A stretch of 64,000 nt of DNA, taken from NCBI RefSeq assembly GCF_010731895.1, contig NZ_AP022596.1, forward strand, positions 682,001 through 746,000, read 5' to 3'. Position numbers and translations under genes: made by a program. The notes beneath the pieces were generated by a model that saw nothing but the letters and a program-made list of their open reading frames with translations, was not told where the DNA came from and made no database searches. Below, piece by piece: positions 1-9,188 of the stretch (its first letter is position 1; every line of letters starts with the position of its first letter). The DNA is from Mycolicibacterium helvum (lineage in GTDB: Bacteria > Actinomycetota > Actinomycetes > Mycobacteriales > Mycobacteriaceae).

Positions 1-1680
1 GCACCAATGCGCGTGCTTGGATCCAGCGGCGTGTGGGAGTTGTTCTGGCCCGGCTTCCCCACCGACGGGCTGTACAAGTTCCGGGTCCACGGGGTCGACG
101 GTTCGGTCACCGACCGAGCCGATCCGTTCGCGTTCGCGACGGAGGTCCCACCGCACACCGCGTCGCGGGTGTTCACCTCGGACTACACCTGGGACGACGC
201 CGGCTGGATGACGCAGCGGGCGGCCCAGAACCCGGTGTTCGAACCGATGAGCACCTATGAGGTTCACCTCGGCTCCTGGCGGCCCGGCCTGAGCTATCGC
301 GACCTGGCCGAGCAGCTCACCGATTACGTTCTGGCGCAGGGTTTCACCCACGTCGAACTGCTGCCGGTGGCCGAGCATCCATTCGGCGGCTCGTGGGGCT
401 ATCAGGTGACGTCGTACTACGCACCGACGTCCCGGTTCGGGACGCCCGACGAGTTCCGGTTGCTGGTGGACACCTTGCACCGGGCCGGTATCGGCGTCAT
501 CGTCGACTGGGTGCCTGCGCACTTCCCGAAGGATGCTTGGGCGCTGGGCCGCTTCGACGGCACACCACTCTACGAGCACTCCGACCCGCGCCGCGGTGAG
601 CAACTCGACTGGGGTACTTACGTCTTCGACTTCGGCCGGGCCGAAGTGCGCAACTTCCTGGTGGCCAACGCCCTGTATTGGCTGCAGGAATTCCATATCG
701 ACGGCCTGCGGGTGGATGCCGTCGCATCCATGCTCTACCTGGACTATTCCCGTCCGGCCGACGGCTGGACGCCCAACATCTACGGCGGCCGGGAGAATCT
801 CGAGGCGGTGCAGTTCCTCCAGGAGATGAACGCGACCGTCCACAAGATGGCGCCCGGCATCGTCACGATCGCCGAGGAGTCCACTTCATGGCCCGGCGTA
901 ACCCGCCCGACCAACCTTGGCGGGCTTGGCTTTTCGATGAAGTGGAACATGGGGTGGATGCACGACACCCTGGACTACATCAGCCGCGACCCGATCTACC
1001 GCACCTACCATCACGGCGAGCTGACCTTCTCACTGCTCTACGCGTTCAGCGAGAATTTCGTCTTGCCGATCAGCCACGACGAGGTGGTGCACGGCAAGGG
1101 CACGCTGTGGGGCCGGATGCCGGGCAACGATCACGTCAAGGCGGCCGGGCTGCGCAGCCTGCTCGCCTATCAGTGGGCGCATCCCGGTAAGCAGCTGTTG
1201 TTCATGGGCCAGGAGTTCGGCCAGCGCGCGGAATGGTCGGAGGAACGCGGCGTCGACTGGTACCAGCTTGACGAGAACAGCTACTCCAACGGGATCATGC
1301 GGTTCGTCGCCGATATCAACGGGTTGTACCGCAGCCGTCCAGCGTTGTGGAGCCAGGACACCAGGCCGGAGGGCTACTCCTGGATCGACGCCAACGACTC
1401 GGCCAACAACGTCCTGAGCTTCCTGCGCTACGGCAGTGACGGTTCGGTGATGGCCTGCGTGTTCAACTTCTCCGGTTCCGAGCACACCCGCTATCGGCTG
1501 GGCCTGCCGCACAGTGGAACCTGGCGTGAGGTGCTCAACAGCGACGCGACGCTCTACAACGGTGCGGGCGTCGGCAACTTCGGTGCCGTCGAGGCCGGCG
1601 ACGAGCCGTGGCACGGCCGGCCGGCATCGGCGACGCTGGTGCTGCCGCCCACCTCGGCGATCTGGCTCGAGCCGGCCTAA
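1..1680 (+). CDS. glgB: 1,4-alpha-glucan branching enzyme, 5' truncated
   Basis: Carboxy-terminal about 559 residues of the glycogen branching enzyme; the frame is open from base 1, so the start and roughly 170 residues (N1 and part of the N2/CBM48 region) lie outside the window. It moves alpha-1,4 glucan segments to alpha-1,6 branch points in cytosolic glycogen/capsular glucan synthesis. Four GH13 regions are visible: DWVPAHFP (~505-530), GLRVDAV with the nucleophile Asp codon at 715, AEES with the acid/base Glu at 874-879, and SHDEVVHGK (~1072-1098). Ends in an all-beta C domain. It converges on the next gene with only 3 nt between stop codons. In M. tuberculosis glgB (Rv1326c) has the same neighbour, Rv1324/Rv1325c side. 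No internal defects seen. Confidence 0.95.
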   Translation, partial: APMRVLGSSGVWELFWPGFPTDGLYKFRVHGVDGSVTDRADPFAFATEVPPHTASRVFTSDYTWDDAGWMTQRAAQNPVFEPMSTYEVHLGSWRPGLSYRDLAEQLTDYVLAQGFTHVELLPVAEHPFGGSWGYQVTSYYAPTSRFGTPDEFRLLVDTLHRAGIGVIVDWVPAHFPKDAWALGRFDGTPLYEHSDPRRGEQLDWGTYVFDFGRAEVRNFLVANALYWLQEFHIDGLRVDAVASMLYLDYSRPADGWTPNIYGGRENLEAVQFLQEMNATVHKMAPGIVTIAEESTSWPGVTRPTNLGGLGFSMKWNMGWMHDTLDYISRDPIYRTYHHGELTFSLLYAFSENFVLPISHDEVVHGKGTLWGRMPGNDHVKAAGLRSLLAYQWAHPGKQLLFMGQEFGQRAEWSEERGVDWYQLDENSYSNGIMRFVADINGLYRSRPALWSQDTRPEGYSWIDANDSANNVLSFLRYGSDGSVMACVFNFSGSEHTRYRLGLPHSGTWREVLNSDATLYNGAGVGNFGAVEAGDEPWHGRPASATLVLPPTSAIWLEPA

Positions 1681-1683
1681 AGC

Positions 1684-2580
1684 TCAATACAGGGCGTTGG
1701 CGAGATTACGCCGGCCGGTGATCACGTCGGGATCGGCTGGGTCGAACAACTCGAACAACTCGATGAGCCGAGTGCGGACCTTGGTGCGGTCGTCATCGGA
1801 AGTCTTGCGCACCAAGGCGATCAGCCGATCGAAGGCCGGGATGACGTCCTGATTGAGGATCTGCACATCGGCTGCGGCGAAGGCGGCGTCGATATCGTCG
1901 GGCGCCGCATCGGACTCGGCGACCGCGTCGGTACTGTGGGCGGTGGCGCGCTCGAGGAAGGTCATCTGCCGCAACGCGCCCTTGGCTTCGGTATTCGCCG
2001 GGTCGGCGTCGAGGATGGCCTGATACGCCGCCGCCGCGCCGGCGAAATCGCCGGCGTCGAGAAGGTCACGGGCTTGTGCCAAGGCCGGATCGACGGCCGC
2101 CTCGTCCTCGGAATCAGCTGAGCCGGGGAGCTTTCCGGCAGTGGCCGACAGCAGTGAGTCGACCCAGCGACGCAGCTGCTCGGGGGGTTGCGGGCCTTGG
2201 AAGCTGGCCAGCGGCTGTCCGCCGGCCAGGGCCACCACCGTGGGAACCGCCTCGATGCCGAACATCTGGGCCACGCGCGGAACCACGTCGACGTTCACCG
2301 TGGCCAACGACCACGTGCCGTTGTCGTCAGCAGCCAACGCGCCCAATACCTGGGCCAGCTGCACCGAGGTGTCGCTGCGGGGCGACCACAGCACCACCAC
2401 AACCGGCACTTCCCCGGAGCGGACCAGCACCTCGGCTTCGAAGTTCGCCTCGGTGATCTCGACGCCACCGCTGGGGGCGGTCGCACCGCCGGATGCTGGC
2501 TGCTGAGCCCGTTGTTTGAGGCCGGATAGATCGACGGCACCAGCCATGGCGGGGCCGATCGAAGGGCGTGGACGCGTCAC
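1684..2580 (-). CDS. Thioredoxin-domain/TPR protein (Rv1324 family)
   Basis: About 298 residues. The N-terminal half (roughly residues 45-150 from the GTG) has the thioredoxin-like signature EVLVRSGEVPVVVVLWSPRS, but the usual CxxC is replaced by SPRSD, so a dithiol redox role is unlikely; this matches the actinobacterial co-chaperone/YbbN-like family. The C-terminal half contains TPR-like helices (ARDLLDAGDFAGAAAAYQAIL). GTG at 2580 gives the N terminus VTRPRPSIGPAMAGAVDLS that I recall for the M. tuberculosis homologue Rv1324; ATG at 2547 (287 residues) is the alternative, and neither has a strong ribosome site. It lies 13 nt downstream of the DUF3817 gene and is probably cotranscribed. Function: likely cytosolic folding or adaptor protein, inferred from fold only. 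Confidence 0.85.
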   Translation of the reverse strand: MTRPRPSIGPAMAGAVDLSGLKQRAQQPASGGATAPSGGVEITEANFEAEVLVRSGEVPVVVVLWSPRSDTSVQLAQVLGALAADDNGTWSLATVNVDVVPRVAQMFGIEAVPTVVALAGGQPLASFQGPQPPEQLRRWVDSLLSATAGKLPGSADSEDEAAVDPALAQARDLLDAGDFAGAAAAYQAILDADPANTEAKGALRQMTFLERATAHSTDAVAESDAAPDDIDAAFAAADVQILNQDVIPAFDRLIALVRKTSDDDRTKVRTRLIELFELFDPADPDVITGRRNLANALY

Positions 2581-2593
2581 GTACCCAAGTCTG

Positions 2594-2968
2594 TCACGTC
2601 GTCGTTCGGGCCGAATCCCGCGGTTGAGAAGAAGCCGCTGGAACCGCCCCGCCACCCAATTTCGCCGTCCGATCAGCCCATATGAGGAAGATCACACTTC
2701 CCAGGGGCACGATGCTCCCCAGCAACGCCAGCAACCACGTCCCCACGCCCCACGAGTAGGCGAGTCCGGCCAGGAGAGCAGCGATCACGAATGCGATGAA
2801 CACCAGTCCGTGCGCCATCCCGAAGACCTTGACCCCGATCTCGGTGCGTGGGCTGCCCAGGTACTTGAAGTACATCCCGACCAGCAGTCCAACCCAACTC
2901 ACCGCTTCGGCCAGCGCGACCAGCCGGAACCGGCCGGCCGTGCTACGGATATCAAAAGTGCTCGCCAT
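2594..2968 (-). CDS. DUF3817 integral membrane protein
   Basis: 124 residues with three hydrophobic segments (about residues 15-38, 48-70, 75-98), consistent with the DUF3817 family of small actinobacterial membrane proteins. The family hallmark FRLVALAEAVSWVGLLVGMYFKY-type start and the KVFGMAHGLVFIAF segment are present. Function is unknown for the family. It lies 68 nt after fadA4 and 13 nt before the Rv1324-like gene on the same strand, so it may be part of a fadA4 transcript; M. tuberculosis carries its DUF3817 gene elsewhere (Rv1342c by memory), so its placement here differs. The C-terminal tail is polar and likely cytosolic. Confidence 0.8.
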   Translation of the reverse strand: MASTFDIRSTAGRFRLVALAEAVSWVGLLVGMYFKYLGSPRTEIGVKVFGMAHGLVFIAFVIAALLAGLAYSWGVGTWLLALLGSIVPLGSVIFLIWADRTAKLGGGAVPAASSQPRDSARTTT

Positions 2969-3036
2969 GCCGCCATTGTGCCGCAGCCGCGCGCCAGCTA
3001 CTACGCTGCGTCGTTGCTGCGGCCGCCGCTACCTCG

Positions 3037-4215
3037 TCAGGCGCGCAGGATCAGCGCATCGCCCTGGCCGCCGGCGCCGCAGAGCGCGGCCACCGCATAG
3101 CCCGAGCCGCGCCGAGATAGCTCCAGCGCCGCGTGCAGGGTGATGCGTGCGCCCGACATACCAATCGGGTGTCCGACCGCAATGGCGCCACCGTGGCGGT
3201 TGACCCGGTCGGCGTCCACGCCCAGCTCGCGGGTCGAGGCCAACGCGACGGCGGAAAACGCCTCGTTGATCTCAATGACATCCAGCTGGTCGGCGGTGAT
3301 GCCTTCCCGAGCGAGGGCCTTTTTGATGGCATTGGCCGGCTGGGACTGCAGCGTGGAGTCCGGGCCGGCGACCACGCCGTGCGCACCGATCTCGCACAGC
3401 CACGTCAGGCCCAGTTCTTGGGCCTTGGCCTTGTTCATCACCACGACAGCGCAACCGCCATCGGAGATCTGCGAGGCCGAACCGGCGGTGATGGTGCCGT
3501 CCTTGCGGAACGCCGGCTTGAGCCCGGACAGCGATTCGGCCGTGGTGTTGGCCCGGATGCCCTCATCCTCGGCGAACTCGATCGGGTCACCCTTGCGCTG
3601 CGGAATCGACACCGGGACCACTTCGTTGGTGAACGCCCCGTCCTTCCACGCCGCGGCGGCCTTCCGATGCGAGGTGGCGGCGAATTCGTCCTGCTCGAGG
3701 CGGGTGAACTTGTCGGCGTCGTTGCGCTGCTCGGTCAGTGCGCCCATCGGCTGATCGGTGAAGACATCGTGCAGGCCGTCGTAGGCCATCGAGTCGACCA
3801 CGGTGACGTCGCCGTACTTGTAGCCCTCGCGGCTGTTGATCAGCAGGTGCGGTGCCTTGGTCATCGACTCCTGACCGCCGGCGACGACGACGTCGAACTC
3901 GCCGGCCCGAATGAGCTGATCAGCAAGCGCGATCGAGTCGATGCCGGACAGGCACATCTTGTTGATGCTCAGGGCAGGCACGTCCCAGCCGATTCCGGCG
4001 GCGACGGACGCCTGGCGGGCCGGCATCTGGCCGGCGCCGGCGGTCAGCACCTGGCCCATGATCACGTACTCGACCAGCGACGCCGGGACGTTTGCCTTCT
4101 CCAGGGCACCCTTGATGGCGATCGCGCCCAAGTCGCTGCCCGAGAAATCCTTGAGTGAACCCATCAGTTTGCCGATGGGAGTGCGAGCCCCAGCAACGAT
4201 CACCGACGTCGTCAT
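3037..4215 (-). CDS. fadA4: Acetyl-CoA acetyltransferase (thiolase) FadA4
   Basis: 392-residue thiolase, the normal family length. The nucleophilic Cys88 sits in INKMCLSG, the second catalytic pair is His349 in [10 protein letters not shown] and Cys379 in CGAGGQGDA near the C terminus. The start ATG at 4215 has a strong ribosome site (AGGGAGGCAGGA immediately upstream). It is the Rv1323 orthologue, thought to condense or cleave acetoacetyl-CoA in the cytosol. It is divergent from methylmalonyl-CoA epimerase with a 93-nt shared promoter region, linking it with propionyl/acetyl-CoA metabolism. Confidence 0.95.
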   Translation of the reverse strand: MTTSVIVAGARTPIGKLMGSLKDFSGSDLGAIAIKGALEKANVPASLVEYVIMGQVLTAGAGQMPARQASVAAGIGWDVPALSINKMCLSGIDSIALADQLIRAGEFDVVVAGGQESMTKAPHLLINSREGYKYGDVTVVDSMAYDGLHDVFTDQPMGALTEQRNDADKFTRLEQDEFAATSHRKAAAAWKDGAFTNEVVPVSIPQRKGDPIEFAEDEGIRANTTAESLSGLKPAFRKDGTITAGSASQISDGGCAVVVMNKAKAQELGLTWLCEIGAHGVVAGPDSTLQSQPANAIKKALAREGITADQLDVIEINEAFSAVALASTRELGVDADRVNRHGGAIAVGHPIGMSGARITLHAALELSRRGSGYAVAALCGAGGQGDALILRA

Positions 4216-4275
4216 TCCTGCCTCCCTGAACGTTTTGAGCCGCTCCGATGCGGCTATTCACGGATCCCCCAGTAG

Positions 4276-4302
4276 TTGAACCCGATCTGATTAGGTTACC
4301 TT
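4276..4302 (+). promoter_or_regulatory. Leaderless promoter of methylmalonyl-CoA epimerase
   Basis: TTGAAC (4276-4281) and TACCTT (4297-4302) form a -35/-10 pair with a 15-nt spacer. The -10 hexamer ends 6 nt before the ATG at 4309, the spacing expected if transcription starts on the A of the start codon. No Shine-Dalgarno sequence is present, consistent with a leaderless message. Confidence 0.5.
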
Positions 4303-4308
4303 TGCGTT

Positions 4309-4779
4309 ATGACCGCCGAGCAAGTCGACGCCCGTCCCGTCCTGGCCAGTGCGCTCGTCACCGCTGTCGACCACGTCGGCATCGCGGTGCCGGATCTCGA
4401 TGCGGCGATCCAGTGGTATCACGAGCACCTCGGCATGATCCTGGTGCACGAGGAGATCAACGAAGACCAGGGTATTCGCGAGGCGATGCTGTCCCTGAAG
4501 AACGCCGCACCGGACTGTGCGCAGATCCAGCTGATGGCCCCGCTCGATGAGACGTCGACAATCGCCAAGTTCATCGACAAGCGCGGCCCCGGCATCCAGC
4601 AGATGGCCTACCGGGTCAGCGATCTGGACGCCATCTCGGAACAGTTGCGTGGCCAAGGTGTCCGGTTGATCTACGACGCACCGCGACGCGGAACGGCCAA
4701 CTCGCGGATCAACTTCATCCACCCCAAGGATGCCGGTGGCGTCCTGGTGGAACTCGTCGAGCCGGCCGCTTCCCACTAG
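4309..4779 (+). CDS. Methylmalonyl-CoA epimerase (VOC family)
   Basis: 156 residues with two VOC (glyoxalase-fold) half-repeats: AVDHVGIAVPDLDAAI (19-34) and GIQQMAYRVSDLDAI (95-109). It interconverts (2R)- and (2S)-methylmalonyl-CoA in propionate/odd-chain and cholesterol-side-chain metabolism, supplying methylmalonyl-CoA for methyl-branched lipids. By alignment to the characterised Propionibacterium enzyme, metal ligands would be His22, Gln74 and Glu148; the fourth, normally His, falls on Gln98. This is the Rv1322A position in M. tuberculosis. It is divergent from fadA4 and ends 4 nt from the convergent zinc-protein gene. Confidence 0.88.
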   Translation: MTAEQVDARPVLASALVTAVDHVGIAVPDLDAAIQWYHEHLGMILVHEEINEDQGIREAMLSLKNAAPDCAQIQLMAPLDETSTIAKFIDKRGPGIQQMAYRVSDLDAISEQLRGQGVRLIYDAPRRGTANSRINFIHPKDAGGVLVELVEPAASH

Positions 4780-4783
4780 CCGG

Positions 4784-5080
4784 TTACGACCACTTTCGGG
4801 TCGGTCCGCGCGAAGCCCTGTTGGCCCAGCACGCGGTGTGCCAATGCCGCCGGTCCTCCAGCCCAGCCGCACCCTGATCGACCGGCCACACCACTACGTG
4901 TGCTGTGCCCGAGCGGATTTCGTGATCACATCCGGGGCACCGATAGTTCTTGACGGCACGCGCCCCCGGGATCGGCCGTACCTCGTAGCCGAAGCCGTCG
5001 GTACCCAACTCGACTCGGCGCTGGCCGGGCAGCGGCGGCAAACCGCTCCCCTTCCGACGGCTCGGTCGGCGCCGTGGCAT
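4784..5080 (-). CDS. Small zinc-ribbon-like protein coupled to nucS (Rv1322 family)
   Basis: 98 residues starting at ATG 5080, which overlaps the nucS stop codon by one base (TGATG), so translation is coupled; a longer upstream reading would run into nucS and is not chosen. The N terminus is very basic ([13 protein letters not shown]). A metal site is likely: CPGC at about residues 47-50, then HWHTACW near residues 79-85. Homologues are often mislabelled ATP/GTP-binding protein; I see no P-loop. It is a constant partner of nucS in actinobacteria, suggesting a role with the mismatch endonuclease, but function is unknown. Confidence 0.75.
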   Translation of the reverse strand: MPRRRPSRRKGSGLPPLPGQRRVELGTDGFGYEVRPIPGARAVKNYRCPGCDHEIRSGTAHVVVWPVDQGAAGLEDRRHWHTACWANRASRGPTRKWS

Positions 5081-5754
5081 CAGAAGAGCCGGAACTCGTC
5101 GCTGTCCATCCCGCGCATAACGTCGTAATCGAGAGTGACACAACGTATCCCGCGATCAGTGGCCAGCGTGCGCGCCTGCGGCTTGATCTGCTGGGCAGCG
5201 AACACGCCGCTGACGGGAGCCAGCAGACTGTCGCGGTTGAGCAGTTCGAGGTAGCGCGTCAGTTGCTCGACACCGTCGATCTCACCGCGGCGCTTGATCT
5301 CTACTGCCACCGTGCGGCCCTGGTCGTCACGGCACAAGATGTCCACCGGACCGATCGCAGTCATGAACTCGCGGCGGACCAGCGTATAGCCGTCGCCCAA
5401 CAGTTCGATGTGCTCGGCCAGCAGCTTCTGCAGATGGGCTTCGACACCATCCTTCACCAAGCCGGGATCGATCCCGAGCTCGTGGCTGGAGTCGTGCTCG
5501 ATGCCCTCGATGGTGATACGCAGCTGCTCACCGGTTTTGTTCTCCACCACCCATACCGGCAAAGAATCGTCGGGCGCCTCCTCGGTGAGCCAGCACGGCG
5601 GACTCATCCAGTTCAGCGGCTTGTAGGCACGGTCGTCGGCGTGCACGCTGACCGAACCGTCAGCCTTGATCAGCAGCAGCCGGCGAGCCGAGGGCAGATG
5701 AGCGGTGAGCCGACCGACGTAGTCGACGGTGCATTGAGCGATCACGAGGCGCAC
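5080..5754 (-). CDS. nucS: Mismatch-specific endonuclease NucS/EndoMS
   Basis: 224 residues, matching Rv1321. N-terminal beta-sandwich DNA-binding/dimer domain (1-~110) and C-terminal RecB-like nuclease domain with Asp138 (GPVDILC), Glu152 and Lys154 (VAVEIKRRG), followed by [15 protein letters not shown]. NucS cuts both strands at G-T, G-G and T-T mismatches and provides the non-canonical mismatch repair of actinobacteria that lack MutS/MutL; it normally works with the beta clamp. The GTG start has no Shine-Dalgarno and sits 6 nt behind a TAAGCT hexamer, so a leaderless message is likely. Cotranscribed with the downstream zinc protein. Confidence 0.95.
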   Translation of the reverse strand: MRLVIAQCTVDYVGRLTAHLPSARRLLLIKADGSVSVHADDRAYKPLNWMSPPCWLTEEAPDDSLPVWVVENKTGEQLRITIEGIEHDSSHELGIDPGLVKDGVEAHLQKLLAEHIELLGDGYTLVRREFMTAIGPVDILCRDDQGRTVAVEIKRRGEIDGVEQLTRYLELLNRDSLLAPVSGVFAAQQIKPQARTLATDRGIRCVTLDYDVMRGMDSDEFRLF

Positions 5755-5760
5755 CGCACA

Positions 5761-5766
5761 AGCTTA
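5761..5766 (-). promoter_or_regulatory. -10 hexamer of a leaderless nucS promoter
   Basis: Read on the minus strand this is TAAGCT, a TANNNT -10 element, followed by 6 nt and then the nucS GTG at 5754. No recognisable -35 is seen. Confidence 0.45.
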
Positions 5767-5803
5767 GGGTCTGCGGCCCGCGACGAATTAGGCTGACGCC
5801 ACC

Positions 5804-7408
5804 ATGAGTTCCCACCCCAGCGTTGCCCAGCGGTTGGGCCGGGTTCTGGAGCGAGTCACCCGGCAGAGCGGTCGGCTGGTCGGCACCCCGGCCTACGGCT
5901 CACTGCTGCTGGGCAAGGTCGATGAAAGCCCGGCCCGTCGGCGGGTCCGGATCCAGACGCTGGTCACTGTCTCATTGCTGGCGGTGAACGTCATCGGGAT
6001 CCTGGTGGCGGCGCTGTTCGTGACGGTGGCATTCCCGGTGCCCAGCGTGTTCCACGACGTGCCGCCGTGGCTCACCTACGCGGTGGCCCCCGCCTATGCC
6101 GCCTTCGCGCTGGTGTTCGGCAGCTGGTGGATCACCACCCGCACGGTCAACGACCTTCGCTGGGCCGTCGAGGGACGTACACCGACACGGGTCGACCAGC
6201 GCAATGCGTTCTTCACCCCGTGGCGGGTCGCCATGGCGCAGCTGGCTCTGTGGGCGGTCGGCACCGCCGCGTTCACCGTCCTCTACGGGCTCTACGACCC
6301 CGCCTTCATTCCCCGGATCGCCCTCGCGGTGGCCTTCTGCGGCATCCTGGTGTCGACCGGCGCCTACATGTTCACCGAGTTCGCCCTGCGCCCCGTGGCG
6401 GCCCAGGCACTGGCCGCGGGGCCGCCCCCGCACCGCCTAGCGCCCGGGATCATGGGCCGCACGATGACGGTGTGGATGCTGGTCTCCGGGGCGCCGATGA
6501 TCGGAATCGGGCTGACCGCACTGCTTTCACTACTGCTGAAGAATCTGACCAGGACGCAGTTGGAAGTCGCGATCATCATCATCTCGCTGGCGGCGCTGGT
6601 GTCCGGCTTCCTGCTGATGTGGATTCTGGCCTGGCTCACCGCAACTCCAGTGCGGGTGGTGCGCTCGGCCCTCAGGCGCGTCGAGGGCGGGGACCTGAGC
6701 GCCAACCTTGTCGTCTTCGACGGCACCGAACTCGGTGAGCTGCAACGCGGTTTCAACTCCATGGTGAACGGGCTTCGGGAACGGGAGCGGGTGCGCGATC
6801 TGTTCGGCCGCCACGTCGGGCGCGAAGTCGCGGCGGCGGCCGAATTGCAGCGGCCCACGCTGGGCGGAGAAGAGCGCCATGTGGCAGTGCTTTTCGTCGA
6901 TATCGTCCAGTCCACCCGATTGGTCAGCACGCTGCCACCGATCGAGGTCGTCGAACTGCTCAACCGGTTCTTCGCGGTCGTCGTCGAGGAGGTCGACCGC
7001 CATCGCGGAATAGTCAACAAGTTCGAGGGTGACGCGACGCTGGCGATCTTCGGTGCCCCCGTCACGTTGGAGAACCCGGAGGACGACGCACTGGCCGCGG
7101 CCCGCACGATCATGCAACGACTCAAGCGGGAGGTACCCGAATGCCCCGCGGGTATCGGGGTCACAGCCGGGCAAGTGGTCGCCGGCAACGTGGGCGCCAA
7201 CGAACGATTCGAGTACACCGTGATCGGCGGACCGGTCAACGAGGCCGCACGCCTGTCGGAACTGGCCAAGAACGCGGACAGCCGCGTGCTGGCGTCGGCC
7301 GCGGCGGTCGAGAACGCCAGCGAGAAGGAACGAGCCCGTTGGGTGTTCGGTGACACGGTGACCTTGCGCGGCCACGACCAGCCGACCCGGCTGGCGGTAC
7401 CCGTCTGA
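5804..7408 (+). CDS. Membrane class III adenylate cyclase with HAMP domain
   Basis: 534 residues of the Rv1318c/Rv1319c/Rv1320c type. About six membrane helices lie in residues 45-275, then a HAMP linker (~275-330, ATPVRVVRSALRRVEGG) and a cyclase domain (~355-510). Metal-binding Asp366 (LFVDIVQS) and Asp410 (FEGDAT), substrate-selecting Lys406 and Thr472 (Lys-Thr/Asp is the adenylate pattern), and transition-state Asn479/Arg483 (VNEAARL) are all present, so it should be active, converting ATP to cAMP. M. tuberculosis has three paralogues in this location; here there is one. The promoter TAGGCT at 5789-5794 would give a leader of only a few bases. Confidence 0.9.
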   Translation: MSSHPSVAQRLGRVLERVTRQSGRLVGTPAYGSLLLGKVDESPARRRVRIQTLVTVSLLAVNVIGILVAALFVTVAFPVPSVFHDVPPWLTYAVAPAYAAFALVFGSWWITTRTVNDLRWAVEGRTPTRVDQRNAFFTPWRVAMAQLALWAVGTAAFTVLYGLYDPAFIPRIALAVAFCGILVSTGAYMFTEFALRPVAAQALAAGPPPHRLAPGIMGRTMTVWMLVSGAPMIGIGLTALLSLLLKNLTRTQLEVAIIIISLAALVSGFLLMWILAWLTATPVRVVRSALRRVEGGDLSANLVVFDGTELGELQRGFNSMVNGLRERERVRDLFGRHVGREVAAAAELQRPTLGGEERHVAVLFVDIVQSTRLVSTLPPIEVVELLNRFFAVVVEEVDRHRGIVNKFEGDATLAIFGAPVTLENPEDDALAAARTIMQRLKREVPECPAGIGVTAGQVVAGNVGANERFEYTVIGGPVNEAARLSELAKNADSRVLASAAAVENASEKERARWVFGDTVTLRGHDQPTRLAVPV

Positions 7409-7451
7409 ATCAGGCCACCGGGCGACAGCTTCTGGCCAGAGTCCGGCGATC

Positions 7452-7602
7452 ATGGTGGATATGGCCGCCTCGGCGGAAGCGTCGAGGCGGGTGCATACGG
7501 TGAGCTGTCGTGGCGTTCGACGATGTCATCGCATTCGACTTAGCCAGTGCGGTAGAGGTATTCAGCCGCGTACCACTGCCGGATGGGCGGTTGGTGTGCT
7601 GA
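7452..7602 (+). pseudogene. Remnant of a DJ-1/PfpI (GlxA-type) AraC-family regulator N terminus
   Basis: The 289-nt gap before alkA holds no intact gene, but a reading frame from ATG 7452 gives ...ASRRVHTV, and after skipping one base at 7503 continues AVVAFDDVIAFDLASAVE then VFSRVPLPDGRLVC before TGA at 7600-7602. This resembles the first strand and helix of the DJ-1/PfpI domain of GlxA-like AraC regulators (pattern VHTVAVLALDGVxxFDLxxxxEVF). About 50 codons survive with one frameshift and a stop; the remainder of the gene is absent. Identification rests on pattern memory only. Confidence 0.45.
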
Positions 7603-7697
7603 TCCGAGGTTCCCGCCCGCGATCCACGAGCAACGGCCCGACCACGATGTCGATTTTCCGCTAGTGATGTCGCTGCTGGCGTGTAAAAGTTCCAGAT

Positions 7698-9188
7698 ATG
7701 CACGACGATTTCGACCACTGCTACCGGGCCGTGCAGTCCAGGGACTCCAGGTTCGACGGTTGGTTCGTCACCGCGGTCAAGACCACCGGTATCTACTGCC
7801 GGCCCAGCTGCCCGGTGCGCCTACCGCTGGCCCGCAACGTGTGCTTTTATCCCAGCTCGGCCGCCGCCCAGCGGGCCGGTTTCCGGGCCTGCAAGCGATG
7901 CCGCCCCGACGCATCCCCGGGATCGCCGGAGTGGAACGTTCGCGGCGACGCTGTGGCCCGGGCGATGCGACTGATCGCCGACGGCACGGTGGACCGGGAA
8001 GGCGTCACCGGATTGGCCGCCCAGGTGGGATACACAACCCGTCAGCTCGAACGCGTGCTGCAGGCCGAGGTCGGTGCGGGTCCGCTGGCACTGGCCCGTG
8101 CCCAGCGGGTGCAGACGGCACGGGTACTCATCGAGACCACCGACATGCCGTTCAGCGATATCGCGTTCGCGGCGGGCTTCGCCAGCATCCGGCAGTTCAA
8201 CGACACCCTCCGAGCGGCGTGCGATATGACACCGACGGCGCTGCGGCACAAGACCATCCACCGCGATCGGTGCGGCAGTGCGCCGGGCGGGCAGGCGTTG
8301 ACGCTCCGGCTGCCGGTACGGACGCCATTTGCCTACGAGGGTGTGTTCGGCCATCTGGCGGCCGGCGCGGTGCCGGGCTGCGAAGAGGTGCGCGACGGCG
8401 CCTATCGCCGGACGCTGCGCCTGCCCTCAGGTTATGGGGTGGTCAGCCTGACACCGCAGCCCGACCACGTCCGGTGCCAGCTGGTGCTCGAGCAGGTCCG
8501 CGATCTCTCGACGGCGATCGCCCGGTGCCGGCGGCTGTTGGACCTCGACGCTGACCCCGAGGCCGTCATCGACGTGCTGGGTGTCGACGCCGACCTGCGG
8601 GACCTGGTGGCCAAGGCGCCAGGGCAGCGGATCCCGCGAACCGTCGACGAAGAGGAGCTGACCGTGCGAGCCGTCCTCGGGCAGCAGGTTTCGACCAAGG
8701 CAGCGCGTACCCATGCGGCCCGCCTGGTCAACGCGTACGGCAGTCCGGTGACCGATCCGTACGGCGGGCTGACCCATACATTCCCCAGCGTCGTGCAGCT
8801 GGCCGAGATCGATCCGGCTCATCTGGCGATGCCAGCCGCTCGTCGGCGGTCGCTGACCGGCCTGATCGGAGCACTGGCCACCGGCGAGCTCACCGTGAAT
8901 CCTGGCTGCGACTGGGAGCAAGCGCGCCAACAGCTGTTGGCACTGCCCGGCATCGGGCCATGGACCGCGGAGATCGTGGCCATGCGGGGGCTGGGTGATC
9001 CCGATGCCTTCCCTGCCAGCGACCTCGGGGTGCGGCTGGCGGCCGAACAACTCGGCCTGGCCACCGACGTGCGGACACTGACCGCCCGTGGTGCACGCTG
9101 GCGACCGTGGCGGTCGTACGCGGTGCAACACCTTTGGACGACTCTCGACCATTCTGTGAATCAGTGGCCACCGAAGGAGACGATGTGA
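7698..9188 (+). CDS. alkA: Ada-AlkA fusion: methylphosphotriester-sensing regulator and 3-methyladenine DNA glycosylase II
   Basis: 496 residues, the same length as Rv1317c. Domain order: Ada zinc domain (1-~75) with Cys34, Cys38, Cys65 and Cys68, the first being the expected methyl acceptor; AraC-type helix-turn-helix (~85-185, QVGYTTRQLERVLQ and DIAFAAGFASIRQFN); AlkA N-terminal domain (~195-300); helix-hairpin-helix glycosylase core (~320-490) with LPGIGPWTAEI and catalytic Asp442 (FPASDLG). It senses methylated DNA phosphates, activates the adaptive response and excises alkylated purines. Its stop (TGA 9186-9188) overlaps the GTG of ogt, so the two are translationally coupled. Confidence 0.95.
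   Translation: MHDDFDHCYRAVQSRDSRFDGWFVTAVKTTGIYCRPSCPVRLPLARNVCFYPSSAAAQRAGFRACKRCRPDASPGSPEWNVRGDAVARAMRLIADGTVDREGVTGLAAQVGYTTRQLERVLQAEVGAGPLALARAQRVQTARVLIETTDMPFSDIAFAAGFASIRQFNDTLRAACDMTPTALRHKTIHRDRCGSAPGGQALTLRLPVRTPFAYEGVFGHLAAGAVPGCEEVRDGAYRRTLRLPSGYGVVSLTPQPDHVRCQLVLEQVRDLSTAIARCRRLLDLDADPEAVIDVLGVDADLRDLVAKAPGQRIPRTVDEEELTVRAVLGQQVSTKAARTHAARLVNAYGSPVTDPYGGLTHTFPSVVQLAEIDPAHLAMPAARRRSLTGLIGALATGELTVNPGCDWEQARQQLLALPGIGPWTAEIVAMRGLGDPDAFPASDLGVRLAAEQLGLATDVRTLTARGARWRPWRSYAVQHLWTTLDHSVNQWPPKETM

Noticed and set aside
6530-7453. 307-codon minus-strand frame opposite the cyclase
   Set aside because: Shadow of the conserved cyclase domain.
7583-8554. 323-codon frame overlapping the start of alkA
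   Set aside because: Alternate frame of alkA with Arg/Pro-rich translation; alkA itself has complete domains.
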